Origin: CAVPDE01 sp963702565
GTDB taxonomy: Bacteria; Desulfobacterota; DSM-4660; Desulfatiglandales; HGW-15
Length of the DNA stretch: 64,000 bases
Assembly: GCA_963702565.1 (NCBI GenBank)
Contig: CAVPDE010000016.1
Location: forward strand, 124,001-188,000
Direction of reading: 5' to 3'
In this document: positions 51,254 through 59,047 of the stretch, piece after piece
How positions within the stretch are numbered: the stretch's first letter is position 1
Layout: each line of letters starts with the position of its first letter
Program-made: the position numbers and the translations under genes
The notes under the pieces: generated by a model
Told to the model about the DNA's origin: nothing
Seen by the model: the letters and a program-made list of their open reading frames with translations, nothing else
Database searches by the model: none

Positions 51254-52933
51254 TTACTTGAGGATGAAAACGACACCCAGGTTGGCATCGACCTTGATCC
51301 TTTGTCCGGATTTGATCTTCGCCGTTCCTTCAAACACATTCATCACCACGGGGATGCGGTACTCCCTGCCCACAATGGCCGCGTGAGAGAGGCTCGCCCC
51401 CCGGTCCACAATGACGCCCTTGATCATGGAAAAGACAGGCGTCCAGCTCGGAGAGGTGGTCGCCGCCACCAGGATGTCCCCTTCCTGGACCAGGTGGAGT
51501 TCGTCTTCCGTCATGATCACCCTTGCCGTCCCTTCGGCAACACCCGGTGACCCGCAGATCCCGTAGAGATCCGCCTTGAGCTCCGGCCTCACCTGGGGCA
51601 TGGAACCCACCACCACCTTGAGCGCAATGGGGTCCATGGACTGGACGAGCACGCCCATGGCCATATTCAGGTCGAATCCCGGCGCCAGGAAGGCGGGCGG
51701 ATTGGGCGTCTTCTGCCATTCCTGCCATTCCGACTTCCTCCGATCAACGATGTAGCGCAGGTTGAACTGATCGGGATTGATCCCGGCTCGCCGGATTTCA
51801 TCAGGCATGAGGAAGAAGACATCTTCAGCCTCGTTCAGAGCCCCCGCCTTCACAAAGCGCCTGCCCAAGCCAAGAACGCTCCGTCTCATCATGGCATGGG
51901 TGTAGAGGTCCAGGTAATGATCATGCTCCTCACTGAAAACGCCGCTCTTCTGAGCCAACTTCATGAGCTGCTGGAACCAGCCTCTTTGCTCCTGCGGAAC
52001 CTTGCCCAGCACCTCTTTCTCCGCCCCTTGTCTTTCTTGCGCAATCTTCTTCCGTTCCTCGTCCAGGTTGAAATCGCCGCCTTTCTGGAGGAACTGCTTG
52101 ACATTCACCAGGGCCGGTGTCGGATCCTCCACCCATGTGGGAAGGTTGATTTCCGACATTCGCTGCATTCTCCACCCGTCTTCATTCATGAGGGCCGTGA
52201 AATCCTTCATGAACGCTTTCCCCTTGTCGGTGGCTTCCAGTTTCCGCTTGATTTGATTGGCTTCGTTCTTGAGAAAGACATCCCCAAGTCCGTCCTGGCG
52301 CGCCCGCTTCGAGAACTCCCAGAGTTTGCGATCCACCTGGAACACCTTGTTGTCAAAACCGGAGACCAGTTTGTGGAACAAGGGGGACGTGTCATCGATT
52401 TTTGCCACGTCCCTGCAGATGTTCTCAAAAAGAATGTAGGCCGTGTAGACCCCGTACATCATGTACATGTGGATCTCCCACATGCGCCGGCACGTGTCGA
52501 TGGTGTCTTCGAAATTCTGCAGCAATTCGATATTCGTCGCCGTTTCCGGATTGGTGGTCTTGAGGTGCGCGTAGAGCCCGAGAATCTCTTTCACGTATCC
52601 GCCCCACAGACCGTCAAAGTCCTGGATAAAGGGCAGGATCGCCTTTCGGAACTCGCCCTCTCTTCTCCGTTTCTCTTCCTCAGTCTTGACCAGCAAAAGG
52701 GTCAGGTAACCCCCGCCTTTGTGGAACCGCCAATCCCACCCCTTCACCGTGGGCAGGCTGAGCTTCTCAGCGCCGTACTGCATGCCGTGGCGGCAGAAGT
52801 TGATCCAGAACCATCCGAACATGGGCGTCCATGGGGGAACAGAGTGCGTGCCATCCAAGAACCAAGCCGGTGACTGCTCGAAATCTCTTTCCGGGTCGAA
52901 TTCCAAGCCCGGAACCACATCGTAGACTTTCAT
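51254..52933 (-). CDS. PEP-synthase-like phosphohistidine subunit (phenylphosphate synthase alpha-like)
   Basis: A 559-residue protein. The C-terminal 90 residues are the PEP-utilising mobile domain with the catalytic His in DRGASLSHAAIVGREYRIPVV. The first 400 residues are helical and resemble the large subunit of phenylphosphate synthase, not PEP synthase proper; there is no PEP/pyruvate-binding barrel. The acceptor is therefore unlikely to be pyruvate and may be a phenol-like or other hydroxyl compound. It precedes the ATP-grasp subunit by 90 bases on the same strand. About 260 bases with a hairpin separate it from the ferredoxin gene upstream. Confidence 0.78.
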   Translation of the reverse strand: MKVYDVVPGLEFDPERDFEQSPAWFLDGTHSVPPWTPMFGWFWINFCRHGMQYGAEKLSLPTVKGWDWRFHKGGGYLTLLLVKTEEEKRRREGEFRKAILPFIQDFDGLWGGYVKEILGLYAHLKTTNPETATNIELLQNFEDTIDTCRRMWEIHMYMMYGVYTAYILFENICRDVAKIDDTSPLFHKLVSGFDNKVFQVDRKLWEFSKRARQDGLGDVFLKNEANQIKRKLEATDKGKAFMKDFTALMNEDGWRMQRMSEINLPTWVEDPTPALVNVKQFLQKGGDFNLDEERKKIAQERQGAEKEVLGKVPQEQRGWFQQLMKLAQKSGVFSEEHDHYLDLYTHAMMRRSVLGLGRRFVKAGALNEAEDVFFLMPDEIRRAGINPDQFNLRYIVDRRKSEWQEWQKTPNPPAFLAPGFDLNMAMGVLVQSMDPIALKVVVGSMPQVRPELKADLYGICGSPGVAEGTARVIMTEDELHLVQEGDILVAATTSPSWTPVFSMIKGVIVDRGASLSHAAIVGREYRIPVVMNVFEGTAKIKSGQRIKVDANLGVVFILK

Positions 52934-53007
52934 CCCTTCTCCTCCTTCAAAAAGTGGTTAACGAACGATTCCCCTTCAGAAAAGAAAGCCATAGGTGTTC
53001 CGACACT

Positions 53008-53031
53008 GCAGGCCCCTCCAAGAGGGCCTGC
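53008..53031. promoter_or_regulatory. GC-rich hairpin between ferredoxin and phosphotransferase genes
   Basis: GCAGGCCC and GGGCCTGC form a perfect 8-base-pair stem with an 8-base loop. No T-run follows on the minus strand, so it is more likely a stability or attenuation element than a classical terminator. No gene lies in 52934-53194. Confidence 0.45.
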
Positions 53032-53194
53032 CCACGTGGACGGCTGTCGAAAATGAGAACAATGAATAAAGTCGCAAGAACGGCTCAGCCTCCACCACCC
53101 CTTTGAACATTCTTTCTCTTTCACCACCTCCTTTCTCAACCGGAAGGACCATTGCAAGACATAGGGATGCAAAGGGTCTCTTCACTGTCTGTGC

Positions 53195-53569
53195 CTAAAC
53201 CGTGTCATCCACCAGCACCAGCGCCTCTGCAGCGCACCATTTCACGCACTCCGGATCAGGGGGTTCGCCGCAGAAGTCGCATTTGAGCGGAATGGCGGTA
53301 TCCGGTTCCTTGTAGATGGTCTTCTCAGGGCACGACGCCCGGCACAGCACGCACCCATCCACTTCGTGGCCGTCCACCAGGACGGTGCCCTTTGAATTGC
53401 ACCCCGCCTCGGTGTAGGGGCCTGCGATCACAGGGAGGCAGAAAGTTTCCTCCACAAAAACCTTGATTCGCGACCGTTGCGGATTGACGCCCTCCGTGTG
53501 CTTCAACGCGCAGGCCACCTCGCAAAGCTTGCACCCGCTGCACTTGGTGTGATCGATCTTTATTCTCAT
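53195..53569 (-). CDS. AOR-associated polyferredoxin (AorA/BamC-like)
   Basis: A 124-residue iron-sulfur protein with four cysteine groups: CSGCKLCEVAC at 10-20 with Cys44 and Cys57 further on, CVLCRASCPE at 73-80, CDFCGEPPDPECVKWC at 97-112. This is the pattern of the electron-transfer subunit of bacterial AORs and of BamC, holding probably four 4Fe-4S clusters. The start overlaps the AOR stop by four bases (ATGA), so the two are translationally coupled; the open frame going back to 53956 lies within the AOR gene. Confidence 0.9.
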   Translation of the reverse strand: MRIKIDHTKCSGCKLCEVACALKHTEGVNPQRSRIKVFVEETFCLPVIAGPYTEAGCNSKGTVLVDGHEVDGCVLCRASCPEKTIYKEPDTAIPLKCDFCGEPPDPECVKWCAAEALVLVDDTV

Positions 53570-55380
53570 AGGAGCCCTGCTCCTTCCTTTTCCAGACCCA
53601 GCTGGCGAAGCTTTTCCCGGGTCGGTACTCCTGCTTCGGTCCACCCCCGGAGCCGGTAGTACTGGGGAAGCATTTGAGAAAGGTGCACCACCTGGTTCTT
53701 GATCCTGGGTTCGTCGGTGATCCTCTTGGGAAGCGTGTCGTCCTTGCCGCTGAAACCGGCCTTGAAATTGAACACCCGCTCCAGGTTCCATATCCTCTCC
53801 CCGATCAGGGCCAGTTCCTCTGCCGAGTAATCCAGGCCCGTGGTGAGCCTGAGCCACTGGAGAGGCTTTTCGTTCCACAGAGGACCGTGATAAATGATCC
53901 AGCAGAGCACCCCTGAATCCACGATAGCCACATAGTCCTGATCCTCTTTGGTCCACTCCACGTGGTGCGCAGGGTCCTGTCTTCCTTCATAGAAAGGCAG
54001 TGTGGCCTTGGTGTGGCAGGCGCCCACATTGCTGGTCGCATACTGAAGACCGATCACCTCGATTCCCTGGGGATGCCAGGCGGGCATGCCCTGCTTCTTG
54101 ACGCCCATGAAAAGCTCCGGCCGGCCGTATTTTTCCGCCACCGCCGCGCCTCCCTCTGCAAGGATGTCGCCGAATCCCTGGCGCAGCGCCGTCTCCCGCA
54201 GGGCCCGAAACATATTGGGAGCGTTCCCGAAGGGGAGCGGATATCCGATGTCCTTTTCGCTGAGGGCTCCTGTTTCGAAAAGTTCCATGGCGCAGGAAAT
54301 CGTGGCCCCTGCCGTGATCGTGTCCATGCCCAGCTCATTGCACAGGTAGTTGGCCCTGAAAATGTCTTTAAGGTCCCCAACGCCGCAGTTGGAGCCCACA
54401 AGGGCCATGGTCTCGTGTTCAGGCCCCTTGGTGGTCCATGGATATTCCGGGTCATTGATCATCGCCCGCTTGGAGCAGCGGAAAGGGCAGGAGAAACACC
54501 CCTCGTCTCTTTTCCTGAGCATGTTCCGGATGTAGGCAGGGTCCTCGAACTTGGTGAAGGGTTCGAAGTAGCCGTCCTTGAAGTTGAAGGCCGCCTGAGT
54601 CTTGGATTTGTTGGCTCGCCCGGGCAGGCTCCACGTGCCCCACATCGCCCTTTTCTCGAGCTCTTTGTTTTTCCTCGCCTCCTGGTAGAACGCCATCACG
54701 GCTTGTTTGAAAGCGTCCGGATCGGAAACTTTCACTTCCCCTGTCCCATAGGCGGCAATGGCCTTCACGTTCTTGGATCCCATGACCGCTCCCATGCCGG
54801 AGCGGCCGGCTGCCCTGCCGCCGTCCGCCATGACACAGGCAAAGCGAACCAGATTTTCGCCCGCAGGCCCGATGGTGGCGATGCTCAGCATGTTCTTCTC
54901 CCACCGGTCCGCTTCCGGCCCCATCTCCGCCCTGATGGCGTGCTCTGTTTCCGTGGCGTTTCTGCCCCACAAATGGGCCGCAGGCCTGATCTCCACCCTG
55001 TCGTTGACGACGCTGATATAGACCTTTTCGGGCGCTTTTCCTTCCAGGATGAGGGCATCGTACCCGGCGAATTTCAGATTAGCGCCGAAGTAACCTCCGC
55101 ACACGGGGTTCCCGACCGCGCCGGTGAGGGGAGATTTGCCGACCACGACGAATCTTCCGCCTGCTGGAACGCCTGTGCCCGTGAGAGCGCCTGTGGCGAA
55201 AATCAGCTTGTTGTCCGGGCCCAGGGGATCGATGCGAGGGTCGATCTCGTCAAAAAGAATGCGGTCCCCTAGACCGCGACCCCCGATGTAATCTCGCGCC
55301 AACCCCGGAGGCAACTCTTCCACACTGCAGTTGCCTCTCGAAAGATCAATCCTCAGGATTTTACCTGTCCAACCGAACAT
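53566..55380 (-). CDS. aor: Tungsten aldehyde:ferredoxin oxidoreductase (AOR family)
   Basis: A 604-residue enzyme. The N-terminal domain has GRGLGDRILFDEI and GRFVVVGKSPLTGAVGNPVCGGYFGANLKFAGYD, the tungstopterin-binding region; GGRAAGRSGMGAVMGSKNVKAIAAYG follows. The 4Fe-4S cluster ligands are in CFSCPFRCSKR plus a late Cys in VDSGVLCWI. His in SNVGACHTKA fits the AOR active site. Motif spacing is closer to aldehyde oxidoreductases than to BamB. It would interconvert carboxylic acid and aldehyde, or possibly another low-potential couple. It lies between the Flx-like genes and its ferredoxin. The substrate cannot be told from sequence. Confidence 0.9.
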   Translation of the reverse strand: MFGWTGKILRIDLSRGNCSVEELPPGLARDYIGGRGLGDRILFDEIDPRIDPLGPDNKLIFATGALTGTGVPAGGRFVVVGKSPLTGAVGNPVCGGYFGANLKFAGYDALILEGKAPEKVYISVVNDRVEIRPAAHLWGRNATETEHAIRAEMGPEADRWEKNMLSIATIGPAGENLVRFACVMADGGRAAGRSGMGAVMGSKNVKAIAAYGTGEVKVSDPDAFKQAVMAFYQEARKNKELEKRAMWGTWSLPGRANKSKTQAAFNFKDGYFEPFTKFEDPAYIRNMLRKRDEGCFSCPFRCSKRAMINDPEYPWTTKGPEHETMALVGSNCGVGDLKDIFRANYLCNELGMDTITAGATISCAMELFETGALSEKDIGYPLPFGNAPNMFRALRETALRQGFGDILAEGGAAVAEKYGRPELFMGVKKQGMPAWHPQGIEVIGLQYATSNVGACHTKATLPFYEGRQDPAHHVEWTKEDQDYVAIVDSGVLCWIIYHGPLWNEKPLQWLRLTTGLDYSAEELALIGERIWNLERVFNFKAGFSGKDDTLPKRITDEPRIKNQVVHLSQMLPQYYRLRGWTEAGVPTREKLRQLGLEKEGAGLL

Positions 55381-55442
55381 GCTTCACCTCTTGCTCTTGT
55401 CTTTCCTTGTGCCGGTGTTCCCCGTTAACCTCAACCAATGAA

Positions 55443-55532
55443 AAACCGAATGTCGAATAGCGAACAAGGAACCGCGGAATGATGAAGTAAACCCTTCGAC
55501 ATTCGATATTCTTTGTTCGACATTCTGCGGTT
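55443..55532. repeat. Dispersed palindromic element, short copy 3
   Basis: AACCGAATGTCGAATAGCGAA at one end and TTCGATATTCTTTGTTCGAC at the other enclose GGAATGATGAAGTAAACCC. It is the core-deleted form of the element at 34461 and 47058, and lies between the FlxA-like and AOR genes. Confidence 0.7.
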
Positions 55533-55539
55533 CAAACAT

Positions 55540-56385
55540 CTAGAAATGGGTTTCCACCGTGAGTCCTGCGAGCTCTGCCTGTGAAAACACCGGGCCGTCG
55601 CTGCAAATGTACTTGCTCCCCACATTGCACCGACCGCACTTGCCGATGCCGCACTTCATCCGCATTTCCAGGGAGAGAAAGATCTGTTCGTCCCCGAAAC
55701 CGAGTTCCTTCAGCACAGGAAGCGTGAACTGGATCATGGCCGGGGGCCCGCAGACCACGGCATAGGCATTCTTGGGGTTCGGCGCCACGGAACGAGTCAC
55801 ATCCGGCACAAAGCCGACATGACCCCGCCACCCATCCTCGCCTTTGTCCACCGTCAAATGCAGCCGGATATCCCCTTGCTTTTTCCATGCCTCAAGGTCT
55901 TTCTTGTAGAGGAGCAGTCCCGGCCTTCTTGCTCCGTAGATCACCGTGAGGTCGCTGTACTCCTTTCTGTTTGAATCGTGGAGAATGAAATTCGTCAGGG
56001 ACCGGAGCGTGGAAAACCCGAATCCTCCTCCGACCAGAACCAGATTCTTTCCCTTGAAAGTCTGCAGGGGATAACCATTGCCGAACGGCCCCCGGACACC
56101 CACCACATCCCCTTTCTCCATCCGGTGAAGAGCGCCGGTCACCACCCCGATCTTGCTCACGCTGAAAGAGAGCCGGCCCGGCCGGGTCGGCGTGGAGGCC
56201 ATGCCGAAGGGCGCCTCGCCTTTGCCGAAAACCGAGAGTTCGGCGAACTGGCCCGGCGTATAGGCAAACCGTTCCTCGTCAGCCCTGGCCATAAAAGACA
56301 GTTCAAAGGTCTTGATGTTTTCGTCCTCTGTCTCCGCGATGATCTCTTCGATCCTCATGGGAACAGGGACATAGGGGTTTTCCAT
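55540..56385 (-). CDS. FlxA-like FAD/NAD(P)H-binding subunit
   Basis: A 281-residue ferredoxin:NADP reductase-type flavoprotein. FAYTPGQFAELSVFGKGEAPFGMAS is the FAD region, KGDVVGVRGPFGNGYPLQTFKGKNLVLVGGGFGFSTLRSL the NAD(P) region, and the C-terminal MKCGIGKCGRCNVGSKYICSDGPVF binds a 2Fe-2S cluster as in HydG and PyrK. It should be the NAD(P)H entry point of the Hdr-Flx complex. ATG 56385 overlaps the previous stop (TGATG); the open frame extending to 56733 lies within the previous gene. Confidence 0.9.
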   Translation of the reverse strand: MENPYVPVPMRIEEIIAETEDENIKTFELSFMARADEERFAYTPGQFAELSVFGKGEAPFGMASTPTRPGRLSFSVSKIGVVTGALHRMEKGDVVGVRGPFGNGYPLQTFKGKNLVLVGGGFGFSTLRSLTNFILHDSNRKEYSDLTVIYGARRPGLLLYKKDLEAWKKQGDIRLHLTVDKGEDGWRGHVGFVPDVTRSVAPNPKNAYAVVCGPPAMIQFTLPVLKELGFGDEQIFLSLEMRMKCGIGKCGRCNVGSKYICSDGPVFSQAELAGLTVETHF

Positions 56386-57407
56386 CACCGTGCATTTCCC
56401 CCTGAAAGAGATACCATGACTTCCCGTATATCCAGGTTGACCGGGCATTCGGTCACACACCGTCCGCAACCCACGCAGCCCGTCATGGCCTGGCTTCTGG
56501 GAAGGTAGCTCAGCTTGTGCATGATCCTCTGCCTGAATCTTTCCTTGACCGTCGGCCTGGGATTGAACCCCGAAGCCTGCTGGGTGAACAGAGGGAACTG
56601 GCAGGAATCCCAGACCCTGATCCTTTCTCCTGCCTGGCCCGATGCTTCGTCGCAAAGATCGAAGCAGTGACAGGTCGGGCAGAGGTACGTGCAAATCCCG
56701 CAGCTGAGACACGTCTCTGCCAGGTCTTTCCAAACCGGATCGCTGAAAAGCCGCTCCAATTCCTGCTCCAGGTTTTCCTTCTTGGCCAAGGGCTGCATGG
56801 AAGCCTCGGCCTGCTTCCTAATCTTCTCTGCAAGGCTCAGGGATTTCTCGTCACTCTTCTCAAAAGCCTGGTCTTCCAAAAGAGCCGCGCCCTTTTCACT
56901 CACTGCTTCAGCAATGTAGCGATCCCCCAAGTCCAAGAGGAGCAGGTCCGATCCCTCTGCAGAGCAAGGACCTCCTCCCATGGAGAGGCAGAAGCAGGAG
57001 GGATTCGGGTCGGCGCATCCAAGGCTCACTACCACCGTGTCTTTTCTCTTGTCCGCGTAATAAGGATCGCTGGAGCCGCCGCCGAACACTTTGTCGAGAA
57101 GCAGAAGCCCCCTGGCATCGCAAGGACGGATCCCAAACAACACCCGGCCCTTTGCCGCACCTGCAGGGACATCCACTTCCGCCTTTCCCTTTTCCGCCCG
57201 ATACCGGAAAAGCGTTTCCCTCTGGGGAAAAAGCACGGATTTGGGAGATTCCTTGGCGTTTCGGTACTCCAGAATCACTTGAGAAGGCGAATCGATCTCC
57301 CGGATCAGGAGGACCTCCCCTTTTTTCACCGGAGCAAAGACCTGCCGCTCCCTAACCAGGCGTTCAAGAAAGCCTGGGAGCCTGTCTTTTTTGAGAATCT
57401 TGAACAT
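56385..57407 (-). CDS. FlxB/HydB-like iron-sulfur subunit
   Basis: A roughly 340-residue protein of the sulfhydrogenase beta-subunit (HydB) type. MFKILKKDRLPGFLERLVRE begins as family members do; VLFGIRPCDARGLLLLDKVF is the conserved middle. The C-terminus has two 4Fe-4S motifs (CLSCGICTYLCPTCHCFD and CVGCGRCVTECPV). It passes electrons between the FlxA-like flavoprotein and HdrA. I chose ATG 57407; a TTG at 57437 is an alternative closer to the previous gene's stop. Confidence 0.87.
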   Translation of the reverse strand: MFKILKKDRLPGFLERLVRERQVFAPVKKGEVLLIREIDSPSQVILEYRNAKESPKSVLFPQRETLFRYRAEKGKAEVDVPAGAAKGRVLFGIRPCDARGLLLLDKVFGGGSSDPYYADKRKDTVVVSLGCADPNPSCFCLSMGGGPCSAEGSDLLLLDLGDRYIAEAVSEKGAALLEDQAFEKSDEKSLSLAEKIRKQAEASMQPLAKKENLEQELERLFSDPVWKDLAETCLSCGICTYLCPTCHCFDLCDEASGQAGERIRVWDSCQFPLFTQQASGFNPRPTVKERFRQRIMHKLSYLPRSQAMTGCVGCGRCVTECPVNLDIREVMVSLSGGNAR

Positions 57408-57438
57408 AGAGGGCAAGCCGCACCACCTTTTTGCCAAA

Positions 57439-58389
57439 TCATGGATTCACAATGAACGATTCAGGGTCATCAGGCCTGAAGGTCGCCAGAGGACTCTTCT
57501 CGTCAAGACCAAGCCCCGCTTCATAGCCAAAGAGATCCCTCACCTCTTTCAAGAGCATTCTGTTCAGCTTTCCAATGTCCACACCTACCGGGCATGCCCG
57601 CTCGCAGGCACCGCAGGCCACGCATCGGCCTGCAAGATGATAGGCTCTCATGAGATGAAAGGTCATGGTGTCCGATGCATCGACGGACTTCCCGACCCAC
57701 TGGGGCAGCGACGCATCCACAAAGCACTCCGGGCAGTAGCAAAGGGGGCAGGCATTCCTGCAGGCATAGCAGCGGATGCACTTCTCCACTTCCCTGCTCA
57801 GGTAAGCCCACCGCTCCTCAGGCTTCATGGCGTTAAAGGCTTCAATGTCCGCAAAAGCATCCTGCGCCTTTTCAGGGGAAGACTCCCCCAGGAGCACATC
57901 ATGGAGCACCGGATTCGGGTGAGCGCAGGTCTTGCAGCAATCCAGGAGAAACCCGGTACGCCTCAACGTCTCTTCGAAATCAGGCCCCTCCTCCGCTTGT
58001 GCGATTCGGCCTGGATCGACTGAAGCTTCTACCTTAGCCTGGTCGAGCATTCCGCCGCAGGGCACTCCGATCACGATGATCTGATCTCTCTGCACCTGAT
58101 TTTCCTTGATCAGTTCCACCACCGCCCGGCTGTCGCATCCCTTTGCCACAATGGCCGCCTTCTCTTTCCTTTTCGGAAGATAGGTGGCCAGGGTGTTCTC
58201 GCACCATCCGTCCCACACCAGCCGGTCTGCATCTTCCTCTTTCCTCACAAAGCAGGGCCTGCGCCTCAGAGGCATGCTTCCCCGCTCAAAGCCGATGACC
58301 ACGTCCACCTGCTTGTCTCGGAGGAGCTTTCGGGCAACATCCCTAATCTCTTTTGTTATGAGGCTTTCCATCTTTTTCTTCACACGCAT
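57439..58389 (-). CDS. FlxC-like 4Fe-4S dicluster protein
   Basis: About 316 residues. The first 190 residues (KQVDVVIGFERGSM, KAAIVAKGCDSRAVVELIKENQV, IIVIGVPCGGMLD) resemble the FrhB/FdhB-type N-terminal region. Cys-rich motifs CIRCYACRNACPLCYCPECF and CVACGACERACPV bind two 4Fe-4S clusters. Such proteins occur with FlxA, FlxB and MvhD in Hdr-Flx loci. The open frame begins at 58551, but that part runs through a REP-like hairpin and the end of mvhD, so ATG 58389 or ATG 58371 is the likely start. Confidence 0.8.
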   Translation of the reverse strand: MRVKKKMESLITKEIRDVARKLLRDKQVDVVIGFERGSMPLRRRPCFVRKEEDADRLVWDGWCENTLATYLPKRKEKAAIVAKGCDSRAVVELIKENQVQRDQIIVIGVPCGGMLDQAKVEASVDPGRIAQAEEGPDFEETLRRTGFLLDCCKTCAHPNPVLHDVLLGESSPEKAQDAFADIEAFNAMKPEERWAYLSREVEKCIRCYACRNACPLCYCPECFVDASLPQWVGKSVDASDTMTFHLMRAYHLAGRCVACGACERACPVGVDIGKLNRMLLKEVRDLFGYEAGLGLDEKSPLATFRPDDPESFIVNP

Positions 58390-58394
58390 ACACC

Positions 58395-58434
58395 CCCTCA
58401 CCCTACCCCTCTCCCCCACTCTTGGGGGTGAGGG
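58395..58434. repeat. REP-like hairpin at the mvhD/flxC junction
   Basis: CCCTCACCC (58395-58403) and GGGTGAGGG (58426-58434) form an inverted repeat of the dispersed REP type, related to the hairpin at 43493-43529. It encodes the odd last residues of the MvhD-like protein (TPPQHPRPHPQEWG). Confidence 0.7.
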
Positions 58435-58874
58435 CGGGGATGTTGAGGCGGAGTTTTCACCAATCGTTTTGCCGGGCCAAGGGCTCTCACCTTGCGCGTC
58501 ACCTGTTCCACCAGCTTTGCAAACCGAACGCCCTCGGAGGCCGACACCCAACTGAACTGCACCCGCCCTTCCTCCACGCCTGCAAATTCAAGAAGGCTTT
58601 TGAGCAGTGCGAACTTTCTTCTCGCACTGTAGTTGCCTGTCAAGTAGTGGCACTCTCCGGGGTGGCATCCGCTCACCAACACTCCGTCGACCCCTTTCTG
58701 AAGGCTGGAGAGGATGAAGAAGGGGTTTACCCTTCCGGAGCAAGGCACACGAAGGATACGCACATTGGGCGGATACTGGATCCTGCTGGTGCCTGCAAGA
58801 TCCGCCCCTGCATAGCTGCACCAGTTGCATAGAAAAGCCACGATCTTAGGTTCCCATTTGCTCGATTCCGCCAT
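58398..58874 (-). CDS. MvhD/FlxD-like 2Fe-2S subunit
   Basis: A 158-residue protein: KIVAFLCNWCSYAGADLAGTSR, RILRVPCSGRVNPFFILSSLQKGVDGVLVSGCHPGECHY, then NYSARRKFALLKSLLEFAGVEEGRVQFSWVSASEG, the MvhD pattern with the conserved cysteines of its cluster. It links HdrA to the electron-donating module. ATG 58874 gives the usual MvhD N-terminus. The last 20 or so residues come from a REP-like hairpin in the DNA, so the normal C-terminus has been replaced. Confidence 0.92.
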   Translation of the reverse strand: MAESSKWEPKIVAFLCNWCSYAGADLAGTSRIQYPPNVRILRVPCSGRVNPFFILSSLQKGVDGVLVSGCHPGECHYLTGNYSARRKFALLKSLLEFAGVEEGRVQFSWVSASEGVRFAKLVEQVTRKVRALGPAKRLVKTPPQHPRPHPQEWGRGVG

Positions 58875-59047
58875 CTTTCTACCTAATGCATGCCTCTGAC
58901 ACATGCCAAATTCGAACTCCGAAGCACGAAATCCGAAACAATATCCAATGACGAAAATTCAAATGACAAAACGAAAAGGTTTGGAAATTCGAAAATTCGA
59001 ATTCCCTTCTCCCCTGCTTACTTCTTACTACCTACTGCCTACTATCC

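Noticed and set aside
50138..52933. Ordinary PEP synthase split by a frameshift
   Set aside because: The two genes have separate starts, 90 bases between them, and the PEP-binding domain is missing altogether; this fits the phenylphosphate synthase type.
53566..55380. Assignment of the AOR as BamB (benzoyl-CoA reductase)
   Set aside because: The region around SNVGACH and DSGVLC resembles aldehyde oxidoreductases; no other benzoyl-CoA pathway gene is in the window.
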